DNA from: Congeria kusceri
Lineage: Eukaryota; Mollusca; Bivalvia; Myida; Dreissenidae
Reading direction: 5' to 3'
NCBI GenBank assembly: GCA_027627225.1
Contig: CM051034.1
Location: forward strand, 7,044,058-7,108,057
Length of the DNA stretch: 64,000 bases
The translations under genes were made by a program, and so were the position numbers. Shown here piece after piece: positions 57,101-60,439 of the stretch (positions are counted from its first letter, which is position 1; every line of letters begins with the position of its first letter). Below the pieces are notes generated by a model, which saw only the letters and a list, made by a program, of their open reading frames with translations, was not told the origin of the DNA and did no database searches.

Positions 57101-59335
57101 AGTTCGATCTCTGTCAGCTTATTAACAACATGGCTAACTCTCACAAATATACCTTCAACATCATCTAAAAACAAAAAAGGACAAACGATTTTTTCTAATC
57201 TGATCTCTTTAAACAAACATACATACAAGGTTGTGGAAGGGGCCTAGGTTAAAAGGTGAAAAAATATGTAAAGTCATATTTATGAAAAAGTGCATGCTTT
57301 AAATAAAGTCTGCTAGGGGACAGGGCTCAGTGCTTTTTTTAGTGCCAATTTGGGGCTGAAATATATTTGCATTTAAATTCCCTTCAGAACGTAAACTTTA
57401 TTTTGATTTTTTTTTAAACAAAATTGGACAAAAAATGACTAAGATAGAGGCATTTTTGTAATCAATCCCAACATTTTTTTCATTAAACCAAGTGCATAAT
57501 CTAAGTTATCATTTGTAGCAAAGCAACTGATTAATGTTTTATAACAAAGTAGAATATAAACATCTAATAATGCTTTTCTAAATAAAAATAATTCCCCTTT
57601 TGCTGTAAAATTCCCCATCTGAAGGGCCCCTCCACCTTTCCCCTTAACATGAAAAAAAACACTGGGGCTTCTGTGGCTAAAAATTTTCTTTAGTAAAATG
57701 TATGCTACTACATTGAATTCCTACTCATGTTTGGTATTTTTAGGAGTTTATGAAGAAACAGTTGTAGCCAAAAGGAACTCTCTTAGCCAAAGTTGTTTAT
57801 TCGTAGACATTGGCTAATTTGGCAAATGTCAGAGTACGCTCTGCGGAGATGACACTTTTAAACAGTCCTTAATATATAATATTGTTAAGTATAATGTACA
57901 AAAGCCCTTAGCAATCATTCAAATTAGCAGTTCGGCCTACTTGCACGCAAGCCTGAATTTAAACATAAGAGCAAGAAAATGTTACGATGTAAACTGAGAA
58001 TCTGAGCGAGACAAGTCCAAAATTTACCAGCGCGTGGCTGATGGGCTTGTGCTATTAAAATTTTGATCACTGCTATTAGGTAGAGATGCCCTGAATAAAC
58101 GCAAGCAAACTTCTAATTTCATAGGTCTCTTACCCAGGAGGTACTGGCTGTGCTTGTAGTGGATGCGGACAACTCCATACATGAGCAGTGCCGAGAGATA
58201 CAGCGACAGACGAGGGCGGTGCTTACGAGGCAGTTGTGGGTCCAGTCTTAGTTCAATGTACTGCAATATGTCCTCGCTGAAATATTGAGACCAACAATAG
58301 TTGGGCAACTGGGTATTTTATATATTTTTTTTACCGTCATTGTTATAAATGTTAAGAACCCCAAAACAAAAACTCATGCAAATAACCTTACATTCTTACT
58401 AGCACATTAATTTTTTTAAGTGTTATTTCTTGTCACTGAGTCTTATTCAGAATATTTTGACAACCATTAAATTACTGTAATGCATTCATTTTTAGCTGTA
58501 GTGTGGCAAATCGAGAGAATATATTTTAAACTGTAGCATAGAAAATCGAGAGAACGCATCGTATGACGTACTTTTGACTCAGTAGGCTTTGAAAACCAAC
58601 AATTGATGATCCTAACTACTACGCTTCATCGGTTATTGGCCCATTGCAGGTTAACTGGCATGCGTATAATTCCGTTTGCATTAGATAATTAGCTTGAAAA
58701 ATATTTGTTTCTTTTACTTATTTTTTAACTGAGACAAAGTAAGTTTACTTCTGCCTCGCAATGTCACACATGGCTTTGATTAAAAAAATGTTCGAGTAAG
58801 AGCAAACCAACAATGTACAAATGCAGGCTAAGAAATTCTTTGCCAATTTTACCAAATTATAATTTGTTCTAAATTTAATGCAAACACTAAGGAAATGCGA
58901 GACAAATCTTCATACCAGCTTTTGTCTATATTCACACTTGCTATTTCCCGTCTTGTCAGCTTGGACATCTTTGTTGCAGCAAGCCTGAAACAGAACTTTT
59001 TTTCTGCATAAATATTGTCACTGAAAGAGGTTTGCGGGGTCTGCTGAATGTCATATTGGTAACAATTCTTGATACAAGTATTATACTTTCATAAATATAG
59101 TCTCCAGTCTGATACTAATATAGACAGGACCTTATGATGTTTTTTCTTGAGCTTTGAAGAACTTGTTTGTTGTGTCTTAACTTGTCTGGGCACTATATGA
59201 TTAGTGAATACAGAGTACACTTTTTAAATATTTCTAAAAAAAATAATAAGAGGCATGTACCATATTTTCCCAAACTTTCCTCCTCGCTTCTGCAAAATAT
59301 CTTGACTGTAAAACATCTTGTTCAAGCAAAAAGAT
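15054..59335 (-). CDS. REC8: REC8 meiotic cohesin subunit (alpha-kleisin), 19 coding exons
   Basis: REC8 closes the SMC1-SMC3 ring in meiotic cohesin and is cut by separase. Coding exons, 5' to 3': 59261-59316, 58916-58984, 58134-58276, 57086-57164, 55655-55754, 49480-49582, 47886-48007, 46102-46289, 43796-43943, 42030-42191, 39545-39605, 26325-26491, 25574-25597, 25101-25221, 23358-23437, 21780-21880, 20228-20431, 17849-17964, 15054-15136. All introns are GT-AG with matching phase, giving 2127 nt and 708 aa (vertebrate REC8 is about 550). Residues 1-115 are the Rad21/Rec8 N-domain that binds SMC3; CEDILQY and RPRLSLYLSALL favour REC8 over RAD21. Residues 353-400 hold PRKRRRQL and the conserved middle. 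Residues 645-708 are the C-terminal winged helix that binds SMC1. EDLR in exon 15 fits the loose separase pattern (D/E)xxR. The length excess is in the acidic, Pro-rich middle. Confidence 0.9.
15230..16326 (+). mobile_element. Pearl/Helentron-like element, family B copy 1 (REC8 intron 18)
   Basis: About six tandem units of roughly 138 bp with core GACCCCACCCACCCCATATG and GAAGTTTCATTAAAATATC. It ends in an ACGGACAGACCGACC-type tract and a hairpin-bearing CTTCGAAGGGGGGCATAATA. The 5' TATGCCCTCC is complementary to the 3' GGGGGGCATA (subterminal inverted repeats). Confidence 0.78.
16815..16965. mobile_element. Fold-back (hairpin) MITE, family H copy 1
   Basis: Imperfect inverted repeat of about 60-bp arms, AACAACAATTTGGAGTTCTG on the left and CAGAACGATAAATTGTTGTT on the right, around a short centre. 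It shares TTCTGATGCGTAG and ATTAAACCA with copies at 17472 and 32612. Confidence 0.7.
17472..17640. mobile_element. Fold-back (hairpin) MITE, family H copy 2
   Basis: Long near-perfect hairpin: AATAATTGACGGGTAACAGT on the left and ACTGTTACCCATCAATTATT mirrored on the right, with centre CGGGCTACCGCCC. The arms are about 75-80 bp. The ORF at 17529-17714 is only a read-through of the hairpin. Confidence 0.78.
17849..17964 (-). CDS. REC8: REC8 exon 18 (winged helix)
   Basis: Encodes TISECIAAGEEGFTLFSTVC then PPETSDRKSAAQNFMVLL. FxxLCPP..(S/T)xRxxAAxxFxxLL is the core of the REC8 SMC1-binding winged helix. Acceptor TTCTGTTTTAAG, donor CTTG|GTAACG, phase 1. Confidence 0.9.
18370..19715 (+). mobile_element. 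Pearl/Helentron-like element, family B copy 2 (REC8 intron 17)
   Basis: About nine tandem units of the same 138-bp core as family B copy 1 (GTGACCTTGACC, CCATATGCAATCCCAAGCGA). It ends near CGACGCCACCCCGCCCGCCC without a clear GGACGGAC tract, so the 3' end may be degraded. Confidence 0.75.
20228..20431 (-). CDS. REC8: REC8 exon 17
   Basis: Encodes 67 residues, starting RKTRSVSTNTSLEVPQE and ending PIREALAEQMNEQSLL plus part of Asp. It leads into the C-terminal winged helix. Acceptor TTTCTTTAAAG, donor CTAGA|GTATGT, phase 2. Confidence 0.87.
20617..21835. repeat. REC8: 72-bp minisatellite spanning the REC8 exon 16 donor, about 17 copies
   Basis: The unit on the plus strand includes TACTTCTTGGAGGTCCTGGG, GCCAGTGCTTTCATTCA and CTACACTACCCAGCCCTGTC. 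On the minus strand each unit carries codons for EDSLNESTGPRISKK followed by GTAAGT-like sequence. 72 is a multiple of three. In three adjacent units (about 20912-21124) GTAAGT is changed to AAAGT and the frame stays open through them. Confidence 0.88.
21780..21880 (-). CDS. REC8: REC8 exon 16, with repeated donor site
   Basis: Encodes SGVMIDDVSMEAAREKSRGE then DSLNESTGPRTTKK. Acceptor TTTATGCAG, donor AAGAA|GTAAGT, phase 2. The last 48 nt and the donor are copied about 17 times in the 72-bp array that follows. Reading past the first donor meets TAA at once, so the first donor is the one that gives a continuous protein. Confidence 0.85.
22200..22412. mobile_element. Short TIR element (MITE), REC8 intron 15
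   Basis: About 210 bp between AAAAAAAGTTAGGTAGGGT and GGGTTGCCTAAACACAG. A copy in the opposite orientation lies at about 42225-42445. No ORF. Confidence 0.5.
22499..23268 (+). mobile_element. Pearl/Helentron-like element, family A copy 3 (REC8 intron 15)
   Basis: 5' hairpin start (ACAAGATTCTGTGTTTGATA), four core units, then GGGCGGACGGACAGGACAAT and the terminal GCCTCCCGCATC hairpin. Confidence 0.78.
23358..23437 (-). CDS. REC8: REC8 exon 15
   Basis: Encodes EKRKGRKRSSTLEQSIEDLR then RTAAQSE. The basic start is NLS-like and EDLR is a possible separase site of the (D/E)xxR type. Acceptor TTGTTTCAG, donor GGAG|GTGATA, phase 0. Confidence 0.87.
23474..23739. mobile_element. MITE with CCCGTATTCACC ends (REC8 intron 14)
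   Basis: Inverted ends GGGCCCGTATTCACC and GGTGAATACAGGCCC, 266 bp, with subterminal matching CTTAAGAATAG/CTATTCTTTATTCCTAAG. The copy at 56330-56999 is the same family and carries a nested insertion. Confidence 0.72.
24241..24371. mobile_element. Long hairpin (fold-back element), REC8 intron 14
   Basis: Arms of about 60 bp: GTTCCAAGAGTATGTATTAG on the left and CTAATACATACTCTTGGAAC on the right, with centre GAGGCTCCGCCTC. It has the same architecture as the 45719 and family H hairpins but a different sequence. Confidence 0.72.
24850..25035 (+). mobile_element. tRNA-Lys-derived SINE copy 1
   Basis: The head contains a Lys-type anticodon arm TCAGACTTTTAATCTGA (anticodon TTT), an A-box-like GGCTGAGCAGTTTGC and a B-box-like GTAGGTTTGATCGC. 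A conserved tail (TTAGTTCAGATGCTTT and CTGTGAACAAGT) is shared with the copy at 47638. The 5' acceptor part is missing or diverged. Confidence 0.7.
25101..25221 (-). CDS. REC8: REC8 exon 14
   Basis: Encodes EPSLGAELELPREMEEMPSV then RQDDSVRQVLFTDAQTPATD. ELELPRE resembles the acidic, Pro-rich block upstream of the C-domain in REC8/RAD21. Acceptor TTACACAG, donor GACG|GTATGT, ends in phase 1. Confidence 0.87.
25574..25597 (-). CDS. REC8: REC8 exon 13 (24-nt micro-exon)
   Basis: Eight codons, GLSGNRGQ, between GGTTTTCAG and GACAG|GTATGT. It keeps phase 0 on both sides, so it could be skipped without a frameshift. Confidence 0.65.
26040..26400. repeat. REC8: 87-bp coding minisatellite spanning the REC8 exon 12 donor, 4 copies
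   Basis: Four tandem 87-bp units. On the minus strand each encodes a 29-residue block containing GSEEPMFVAYPIPQVGN, with ACAG|GTAGGGAA inside (donors after 26325, 26238, 26151, 26064). The frame stays open through all four, then stops. Confidence 0.9.
26325..26491 (-). CDS. REC8: REC8 exon 12, with repeated donor site
   Basis: Encodes ALQQPPWLALWQRRARFRRG (like the QPLW...F.R block of RAD21/REC8) and then a linker ending AYPIPQ. The acceptor (CTATCTATCAAG) has a weak pyrimidine tract; a CAG nine bases downstream (CCCTTCAACAG) would break the frame. Donor ACAG|GTAGGG. The last part of the exon plus the donor is repeated in frame three more times downstream (donors after 26238, 26151 and 26064), so the true end is uncertain. 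Confidence 0.8.
27277..30422 (-). pseudogene. Transposase of the 26576-30577 element, six exons, one in-frame stop
   Basis: Exons 5' to 3': 30405-30422 (MDDELD), 28724-29683, 28200-28548, 28003-28095, 27649-27850, 27277-27532. All are GT-AG with matched phase, 1878 nt, 625 codons plus stop. The N-part is acidic, then a block GGCGCTLNYNTLFTHDQIMT, a basic linker KRGKKRQRARQK, a CATCEKLRRQ pair of cysteines, and a core with FDFSQNVSLPHFSRQ and HADNCPGQNKNKYTTG (the D-N-C-x-G-Q-N-K-N block seen in a group of invertebrate DDE-type transposases). A TAA at 28282-28284, within exon 3, interrupts the core between HGPD and VLSLLDW. All other frame and splice features are intact, so inactivation is recent. 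A 21-bp tandem duplication (RFNILRD twice) lies in the last exon. Confidence 0.85.
29839..29913 (-). tRNA. tRNA-like sequence in transposase intron 1 (probably a pseudogene or SINE head)
   Basis: 75 nt. Acceptor arms GCGACGG and CTGACGT pair at 6 of 7 positions. An A-box-like GATGGTCGAGTGG resembles Ser/Leu tRNAs. Anticodon stem TTCAC/GTGGG encloses the loop TTCTACA (anticodon CTA if functional). The T-arm CCCGG-ATCGATT-CCCGG has one mispair, and B box GGATCGATTCC. The long Ser/Leu variable arm is absent and the D-stem is poor, so function is doubtful. Confidence 0.5.
30578..32126. other. Intron 11 stretch without a gene
   Basis: (TA)n next to the transposon end, then AT-rich DNA. A GGACCG/GGTCCA-bearing block at about 30945-31040 has an inverted relative near 32450-32520 and another at about 51765-52030, suggesting a dispersed element with GGTCC-rich ends. 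The frame at 31745-31939 shows no recognisable protein. Confidence 0.4.
32127..32372. mobile_element. Nested-palindrome MITE, family C copy 1
   Basis: Long inverted ends (AAAACCGGTCTTAATGCATG and CATGCATTAAGACCGGTTTT) plus an internal palindrome GCCTGTGCAGTCAGCACAGG flanked by CCCGGATTA/TAATCCAGG. The right half is shorter than in copies 2 and 3, having lost one internal palindrome arm. Confidence 0.8.
32612..32756. mobile_element. Fold-back (hairpin) MITE, family H copy 3
   Basis: Arms ATAAACAACAATTTGGAGTT and mirrored AGAGTTGTTTATTGT with the shared core TTCTGATGCGTAGGAATTAA. The centre is CAAGGGCGTTAGCCAGAGTG. Confidence 0.7.
33166..38181 (+). CDS. CACTA (EnSpm/tnp2-type) transposase with C2H2 finger, five exons, intact
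   Basis: Exons: 33166-33206, 33444-33580, 34793-34877, 35560-37899, 38043-38181. All introns are GT-AG and phases match, giving 2742 nt and 913 aa with no stop. Near the N-terminus is a C2H2 finger (CPTEGCGKILSRKQTLVTHL then ASIH). An acidic linker follows, then a Cys-rich segment (CNLCKN...CATPGCPG). The tnp2-like DDE core has FTDGVPLFKSS (first D), VSMWPVYLLINEIP (the conserved WP block), NVVVDYMHGVLLGITKKLL (second D) and FSFESFNGEIKKTIHG (E). This is the catalytic layout of Transposase_21/tnp2 proteins of CACTA elements. It lies inside REC8 intron 11 on the opposite strand. The lack of defects suggests a young or active copy, or a co-opted gene. A polyadenylation-like AATAAA occurs near 38345. 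Confidence 0.87.
38390..38700. mobile_element. Subterminal repeats of the CACTA-type element
   Basis: Several direct and inverted copies of CCACCGTTTGCCACT and CATCGTTTTACATCG-like motifs in about 300 bp downstream of the transposase stop. Arrays of short subterminal motifs are typical of CACTA elements. No matching left end was found near 33 kb, so the element boundaries are not fixed. Confidence 0.5.
38786..39215. repeat. 61-62-bp minisatellite, 7 copies
   Basis: Unit begins GTCAATGGCACGACTGCTTT and includes CACCGAGGGCGTAATAAACA. Copies are nearly identical, so it is a recent expansion. It lies between the CACTA-like end and REC8 exon 11. Confidence 0.9.
39240..39486. repeat. About 40-45-bp tandem repeat, 5-6 copies
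   Basis: Degenerate unit like GGTAGTGAAATGCCTGAAGT followed by TTTGTGGACTCTAATCTT. It sits just inside intron 11 next to exon 11. Confidence 0.8.
39545..39605 (-). CDS. REC8: REC8 exon 11
   Basis: Encodes TIRDAKGMEAHELLMRPGDR, aligned with the region after TTLxLAPPT in other kleisins but diverged. Acceptor TTCACAG, donor AGAG|GTAATG, ends in phase 1. It is followed by the 13-kb intron 11. Confidence 0.82.
39790..40672 (+). mobile_element. Tandem-core (pearl-like) element, family G (REC8 intron 10)
   Basis: About five units of roughly 155 bp with GGTGCACAAGTTCACATGCT and TTTTTGAGTTACATGCGACA cores, ending in GACGGACGAACGGACAAGGG and TATATGCCCCCC. It has the same end style as families A and B but an unrelated core. 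Confidence 0.72.
41205..41290. repeat. 20-bp tandem repeat, 4 copies
   Basis: Unit AACAAGGTCCAGGTAAAATG. It is part of a larger dispersed segment (about 41160-41960) also found at about 55030-55160 and 55545-55650. Confidence 0.8.
42030..42191 (-). CDS. REC8: REC8 exon 10
   Basis: Encodes RPSLEMDLSVIAPGKGPHP then RKRRRQLTFADGETQIPKEK. This is the position of the KRKRKLIVD-like block found in RAD21 and REC8. Acceptor TTACCTAAG, donor TTTT|GTAAGA, phase 0. Confidence 0.88.
42225..42445. mobile_element. Short TIR element (MITE), REC8 intron 9
   Basis: CTGTGTTTCAGGCAACCCGA at one end and CCGACCCTACCTAACTTTTT at the other. It is an inverted relative of the 22200-22412 element. Confidence 0.5.
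42585..43545 (+). mobile_element. Tandem-core (pearl-like) element, family F (REC8 intron 9)
   Basis: About six units of roughly 135-145 bp: GGTCATGGGGAATAATAATG, AATCCTTCCAGGCGTTTAGA and CTTGACCTTTGACAGACGAG. The first unit follows GTATGCCCCCAAAGC. No GGACGGAC tract is visible at the 3' end. Confidence 0.7.
43796..43943 (-). CDS. REC8: REC8 exon 9
   Basis: Encodes SPIPMREELEASLAVQPEER, then a Pro/Gln-rich linker ending PRLP. Acceptor CATTCTCAG, donor CCA|GTAAGA, ends in phase 0. Confidence 0.82.
43988..44386 (+). mobile_element. MITE with CAGTG ends and 5-bp target duplication, family D copy 1
   Basis: Starts CAGTAGTTTTTTTTCACC, ends AAAAAAACACTG, with a perfect 5-bp duplication GCTCT on both sides. 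The interior has GGCGGGGCCCTTCAGA and GGGGAATGGGGCCGAATTTC. CAGTG termini with 5-bp duplications resemble some hAT subgroups. No ORF. It lies just inside REC8 intron 8, next to exon 9. Confidence 0.75.
44440..44685. mobile_element. Nested-palindrome MITE, family C copy 2
   Basis: Ends GTCGTGGGAAAACTGGGCTT and AAGCCCAGTTTTCCCACAAC. Two internal palindromes (GCCTGTGCAGTCTGCACAGG and GTGCAGACTGCAC) are framed by GTCGTCCCGG/ACGACAC blocks. Confidence 0.8.
45719..45862. mobile_element. Long hairpin (fold-back element), REC8 intron 8
   Basis: Arms of about 70 bp: GATCTGACACTCGTCATTTC on the left and mirrored GAAATGACAACTCGTGTCAG on the right, with centre AGCTCGCCAAAGGCTCGCT. No ORF. Confidence 0.75.
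46102..46289 (-). CDS. REC8: REC8 exon 8
   Basis: Encodes 62 residues starting IPPEQDLPPMTLAGLEELLL, acidic and Pro-rich, not conserved. It is notably GC-rich compared with its introns, as expected for coding DNA. Acceptor GTTCCAG, donor CCTAG|GTGAAT, ends in phase 2. Confidence 0.85.
46969..47402 (+). mobile_element. Pearl/Helentron-like element, family A copy 4 (REC8 intron 7)
   Basis: 5' GATGCTGTGTTTGATAAACA, two core units, GGACGGACAGACAGGACAAT and a terminal GATGCCGGGGGCATAAAA hairpin arm. Confidence 0.78.
47638..47825 (+). mobile_element. tRNA-derived SINE copy 2
   Basis: The head has anticodon arm CAGATTTTTGATCTG and B-box-like GTAGGTTGGAGCCC. The tail TTAGTTCAGATGCTTT...CTGTGAGCAAGTTTG matches the copy at 24850. 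It is joined downstream to a remnant of the TA-target TIR family (to about 47883). Confidence 0.68.
47886..48007 (-). CDS. REC8: REC8 exon 7
   Basis: Encodes GEEEDGQRTGPPVASVEDIT then MREAPILPSMDMDNIMSPHR and Gln; DITMRE is a conserved kleisin motif in the middle region. Donor ACAG|GTACTG, phase 0. The acceptor (TTCTGAAG|GTGAGG) and the first exon bases are part of the minisatellite that fills the preceding intron. Confidence 0.88.
48008..49262. repeat. REC8: About 50-bp minisatellite filling REC8 intron 6, about 24 copies
   Basis: On the plus strand units read CCTCCTCACATTCAAAACAG then AATTCTTACAGG and CACTCTTCCCC. On the minus strand, units near exon 7 read TTCTGTTTTGAAGGTGAGGA, i.e. the exon 7 acceptor plus its first exon bases. 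Units farther away read GAATGTGAGG and have lost the AG. A 221-codon minus frame is only repeat read-through. Confidence 0.9.
49480..49582 (-). CDS. REC8: REC8 exon 6
   Basis: Encodes EDVWWLQASLLSPKSEQVLS followed by a basic PKPTRKRKTRKETT. Acceptor GGATTTCAG, donor ACAG|GTGACG, ends in phase 1. The basic run could act as a nuclear localisation signal. Confidence 0.85.
49600..50788. other. Intron 5 stretch, AT-rich
   Basis: No gene or repeat recognised before the zinc-knuckle ORF. Confidence 0.4.
50789..51490 (+). CDS. Zinc-knuckle-like protein, unidentified, inside REC8 intron 5
   Basis: A 233-codon ORF on the strand opposite REC8. It has CPRCSQLCMKTHFC followed by WKCFICGDRGHYSFSGMC, a CX2CX4HX6C zinc-knuckle-like motif preceded by another CxxC. 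The rest is acidic and Ser/Thr-rich. The end is basic and helical (NLLLKVTEIENKISQLKK, RRKRKFKENEEN), perhaps a coiled coil. There are two candidate starts, 50789 and 50822; neither has a strong Kozak context, and an AG at TGTTTTACAG|ATGTGC could be a splice acceptor, so it may be the last exon of a longer gene. Composition looks coding compared with its surroundings. Function is unknown; nucleic-acid binding is inferred only from the knuckle. Confidence 0.6.
   Translation: MFLTVSKVGNIMSFTSRAAAICGNYRMQGVLQMCPRCSQLCMKTHFCPVLTWKCFICGDRGHYSFSGMCAGMESTSLSDKLKYKPLSSSCTAVWVETTPDNSTAGTCTEHLNKNDPGCPEMSSVEVSTKESQTGPASSELEMEVLGVSNDLVTENEAEDSNALQKQKTKTGIQPLVFKNYMQARNFRNLLLKVTEIENKISQLKKCRRKRKFKENEENTEGFLKHSACSMSDE
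51491..52590. other. Intron 5 stretch downstream of the zinc-knuckle ORF
   Basis: Contains a GGACCG/GGTCC-ended block at about 51765-52030, related to blocks near 30945 and 32455. Otherwise AT-rich. Confidence 0.4.
52590..53040. repeat. Degenerate 20-45-bp tandem repeat
   Basis: Irregular repeats of GTGATATCTCAGTGTATGAT and GTAATGAATATCTCTCTGTG. Confidence 0.75.
53201..53472. mobile_element. Nested-palindrome MITE, family C copy 3
   Basis: TIRs ATGAGGGGCGTCGTGGGAAA / TTCCACGACGCCCCTCAT enclose two internal palindromes: GATTAGCCTGTGCAGTCTGC with mirrored GCACAGGCTAATC, and a second partly deleted copy. It is the most symmetric copy in the window. Confidence 0.82.
53998..54340 (+). mobile_element. 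Pearl-like family A, degraded copy 5
   Basis: Two partial core units, GATGGACGGACAGAACAATC and GCCTCCTGCATCAAC. The 5' hairpin is missing. It directly abuts the family E MITE at 54345. Confidence 0.65.
54345..54662. mobile_element. MITE, family E copy 2
   Basis: Ends ATGTTTGTTTCAGGTAACAT and GTTACCTGAAACAAACAT. The interior (GGTAGGTAGGTCGGGATTTT) matches the 6214 copy. Confidence 0.7.
54780..54962 (+). mobile_element. Pearl-like family A, 3' fragment (copy 6)
   Basis: One core unit plus ACGGACGGACAAGACAGTCA and the GCCTCCCGCATC/GATGCCAGGGGC hairpin. Confidence 0.7.
55166..55537 (+). mobile_element. MITE with CAGTG ends, family D copy 2 (REC8 intron 5)
   Basis: CAGTGTTTTTTTCACCC start and AAAAAACACTG end, flanked by TCAAG and GCAAG (4 of 5 match). 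Confidence 0.75.
55655..55754 (-). CDS. REC8: REC8 exon 5
   Basis: Encodes RADLVTLPEVYGMMTFEDIT then an acidic stretch ending VPEHH. Acceptor GGTTTAG, donor CAT|GTAAGT, ends in phase 0. Confidence 0.85.
56464..56963. mobile_element. TTAA-target non-autonomous element, nested
   Basis: Inverted ends AGGGACTACGTAATCG and CGACGACATAGTACCT, flanked on both sides by TTAA. The related uninterrupted element reads TATTCCTAAGTCTAAG at the same place (near 23700), confirming the insertion site. TTAA duplication fits piggyBac-type or Kolobok-type mobilisation. It contains a tRNA-like segment. Confidence 0.75.
56710..56796 (+). tRNA. tRNA-like sequence inside the TTAA element
   Basis: 87 nt. Acceptor CCAAGCA pairs perfectly with TGCTTGG. 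D-arm GCGC-AGTTGGTTAAA-GCGC is good (A box TAGCGCAGTTGG). The anticodon region is long and irregular (possibly an intron or degenerate) and the B box is one base short (GTTCAGTCCC). Most likely a tRNA-derived pseudogene. Confidence 0.5.
57086..57164 (-). CDS. REC8: REC8 exon 4
   Basis: Starts by completing Asp, then DVEGIFVRVSHVVNKLTEIE, the end of the SMC3-binding N-domain. Acceptor TTTTTAG, donor CCAAG|GTAAAC, ends in phase 2. Confidence 0.88.
57328..57664 (-). mobile_element. MITE with CAGTG ends, family D copy 3 (REC8 intron 3)
   Basis: Reverse orientation to copies 1 and 2. Bounded by CAGTGCTTTTTTTAG and AAAAAAAACACTG, with a perfect 5-bp duplication GGGCT. Confidence 0.78.
58134..58276 (-). 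CDS. REC8: REC8 exon 3
   Basis: Encodes the N-domain helical part: CEDILQYIELRLDPQ, then RPRLSLYLSALLMYGVVRIH and SQYLL. The GVVRI and YLL motifs are universal in kleisins. Acceptor ATTTCAG, donor CTGG|GTAAGA, ends in phase 1. Confidence 0.92.
58916..58984 (-). CDS. REC8: REC8 exon 2
   Basis: Completes Trp and encodes LAATKMSKLTRREIASV and more. WLAAT is the most conserved block of Rad21/Rec8 N-domains. Acceptor TTTCAG, donor CTG|GTATGA, ends in phase 2. Confidence 0.9.
59261..59335 (-). CDS. REC8: REC8 exon 1 (first coding exon)
   Basis: A 3' splice site TGTCTTCCAG precedes 59335, then 19 nt of 5' UTR and the ATG at 59316. It encodes MFYSQDILQKRGGKFGKI and the first two bases of Trp, with donor TG|GTACAT. 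MFY at the extreme N-terminus is the kleisin signature. Confidence 0.9.
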
Positions 59336-59906
59336 CTGGAAGACAATAACAATCAGAAGATTACCTCATTTGAGTATATATATATATATATAAAGTTATA
59401 AAATTATACATGCAAATTAATAAGTGAATTAGTAATTATAATCATTAATAAAGAATTAGTTCTTGTATACATTAAATTAATAAAGCATGTTTCAGTTTAA
59501 ATAACTTGTAAAACAGTACAATTTTAAGTGCTGATATAATGTCTAATTTCATTTCAATTTACAGGGCTATATCAAACGTTTTGATATATAGTTATGTTCA
59601 TAAGTAGTCTAATTAATAAGCTGTGCAACAAAGTTAGTCTTACTTTTTATATAGGGCTGAATTCGCTAAAAACTGTATCTGAAATATAACTAATTATTCA
59701 ATATTTCCCAGGGCTTACAATTATAGTTCATATCTCAGAATCATAAGCAGATTAATTAGTTAAATTCCAGACAACGACACTGTATACTGTCTTTTTTTCT
59801 TGTAATTGCCAATGCCACTGCCAAGTCTTAATGATGTAATGGCTTTGAAACAATGTGTCACAGGGCTGTTTTCTAGACGACGAGTTTAAGGGAAACAGTC
59901 CAGTGC

Positions 59907-59980
59907 GTGCAGGGGATTAGACCCATGACCTCTGCATGAGAGGCCGACAGTCAAACCGCATCGCTAAACAGTTAGCCCAA
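59907..59980 (-). mobile_element. tRNA-derived relic (SINE head)
   Basis: Minus strand shows an anticodon-arm-like CCTCTCATGCAGAGG (loop with CAT) and a B-box-like GGGTCTAATCCCC. The acceptor ends do not pair. It lies upstream of REC8 exon 1. Confidence 0.45.
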
Positions 59981-60364
59981 CAGCAAGGCTGTTGAAAGAG
60001 CCTTATAGGCCAAACATTGTAAAGTATTACAATTTATTTTTGTCTATTTTGTTATTTTAATAATGGACAAATACCAAATACCAAACACGGAATTCACAAA
60101 AGCATCGGCTTAAATGATCAGACAACGTATTATCTAAGACGTATTATTTTAAATGGCAAAAACCTATGAAATACCGAAGTCGAAACAGTTTTTCAACACC
60201 GACGATGGTTTCACAATCTAAAGTATTCGTCGCGAAAATATATGACAATTGCGATTCAAAAAAAATCGGTGATATAAATTTGACAAAATATCGTACAACG
60301 ATAACACAAATGCAGTAAAACTTGTAAAGGCAATCAATCCTCGTAATCAATACAACAGGCTTAC

Positions 60365-60430
60365 CTGATATAATTTTGAACGACCTTATGTTTAACAACA
60401 AACTCTTCCCGCCAACAAAACTAAATTCGA
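60365..60430 (-). other. REC8: Probable REC8 5' UTR exon
   Basis: A consensus donor (ATATCAG|GTAAGC) at 60365 and the acceptor before exon 1 (TGTCTTCCAG, 59335) suggest a non-coding first exon of unknown 5' limit. Confidence 0.5.
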
Positions 60431-60439
60431 AAATTGCTT

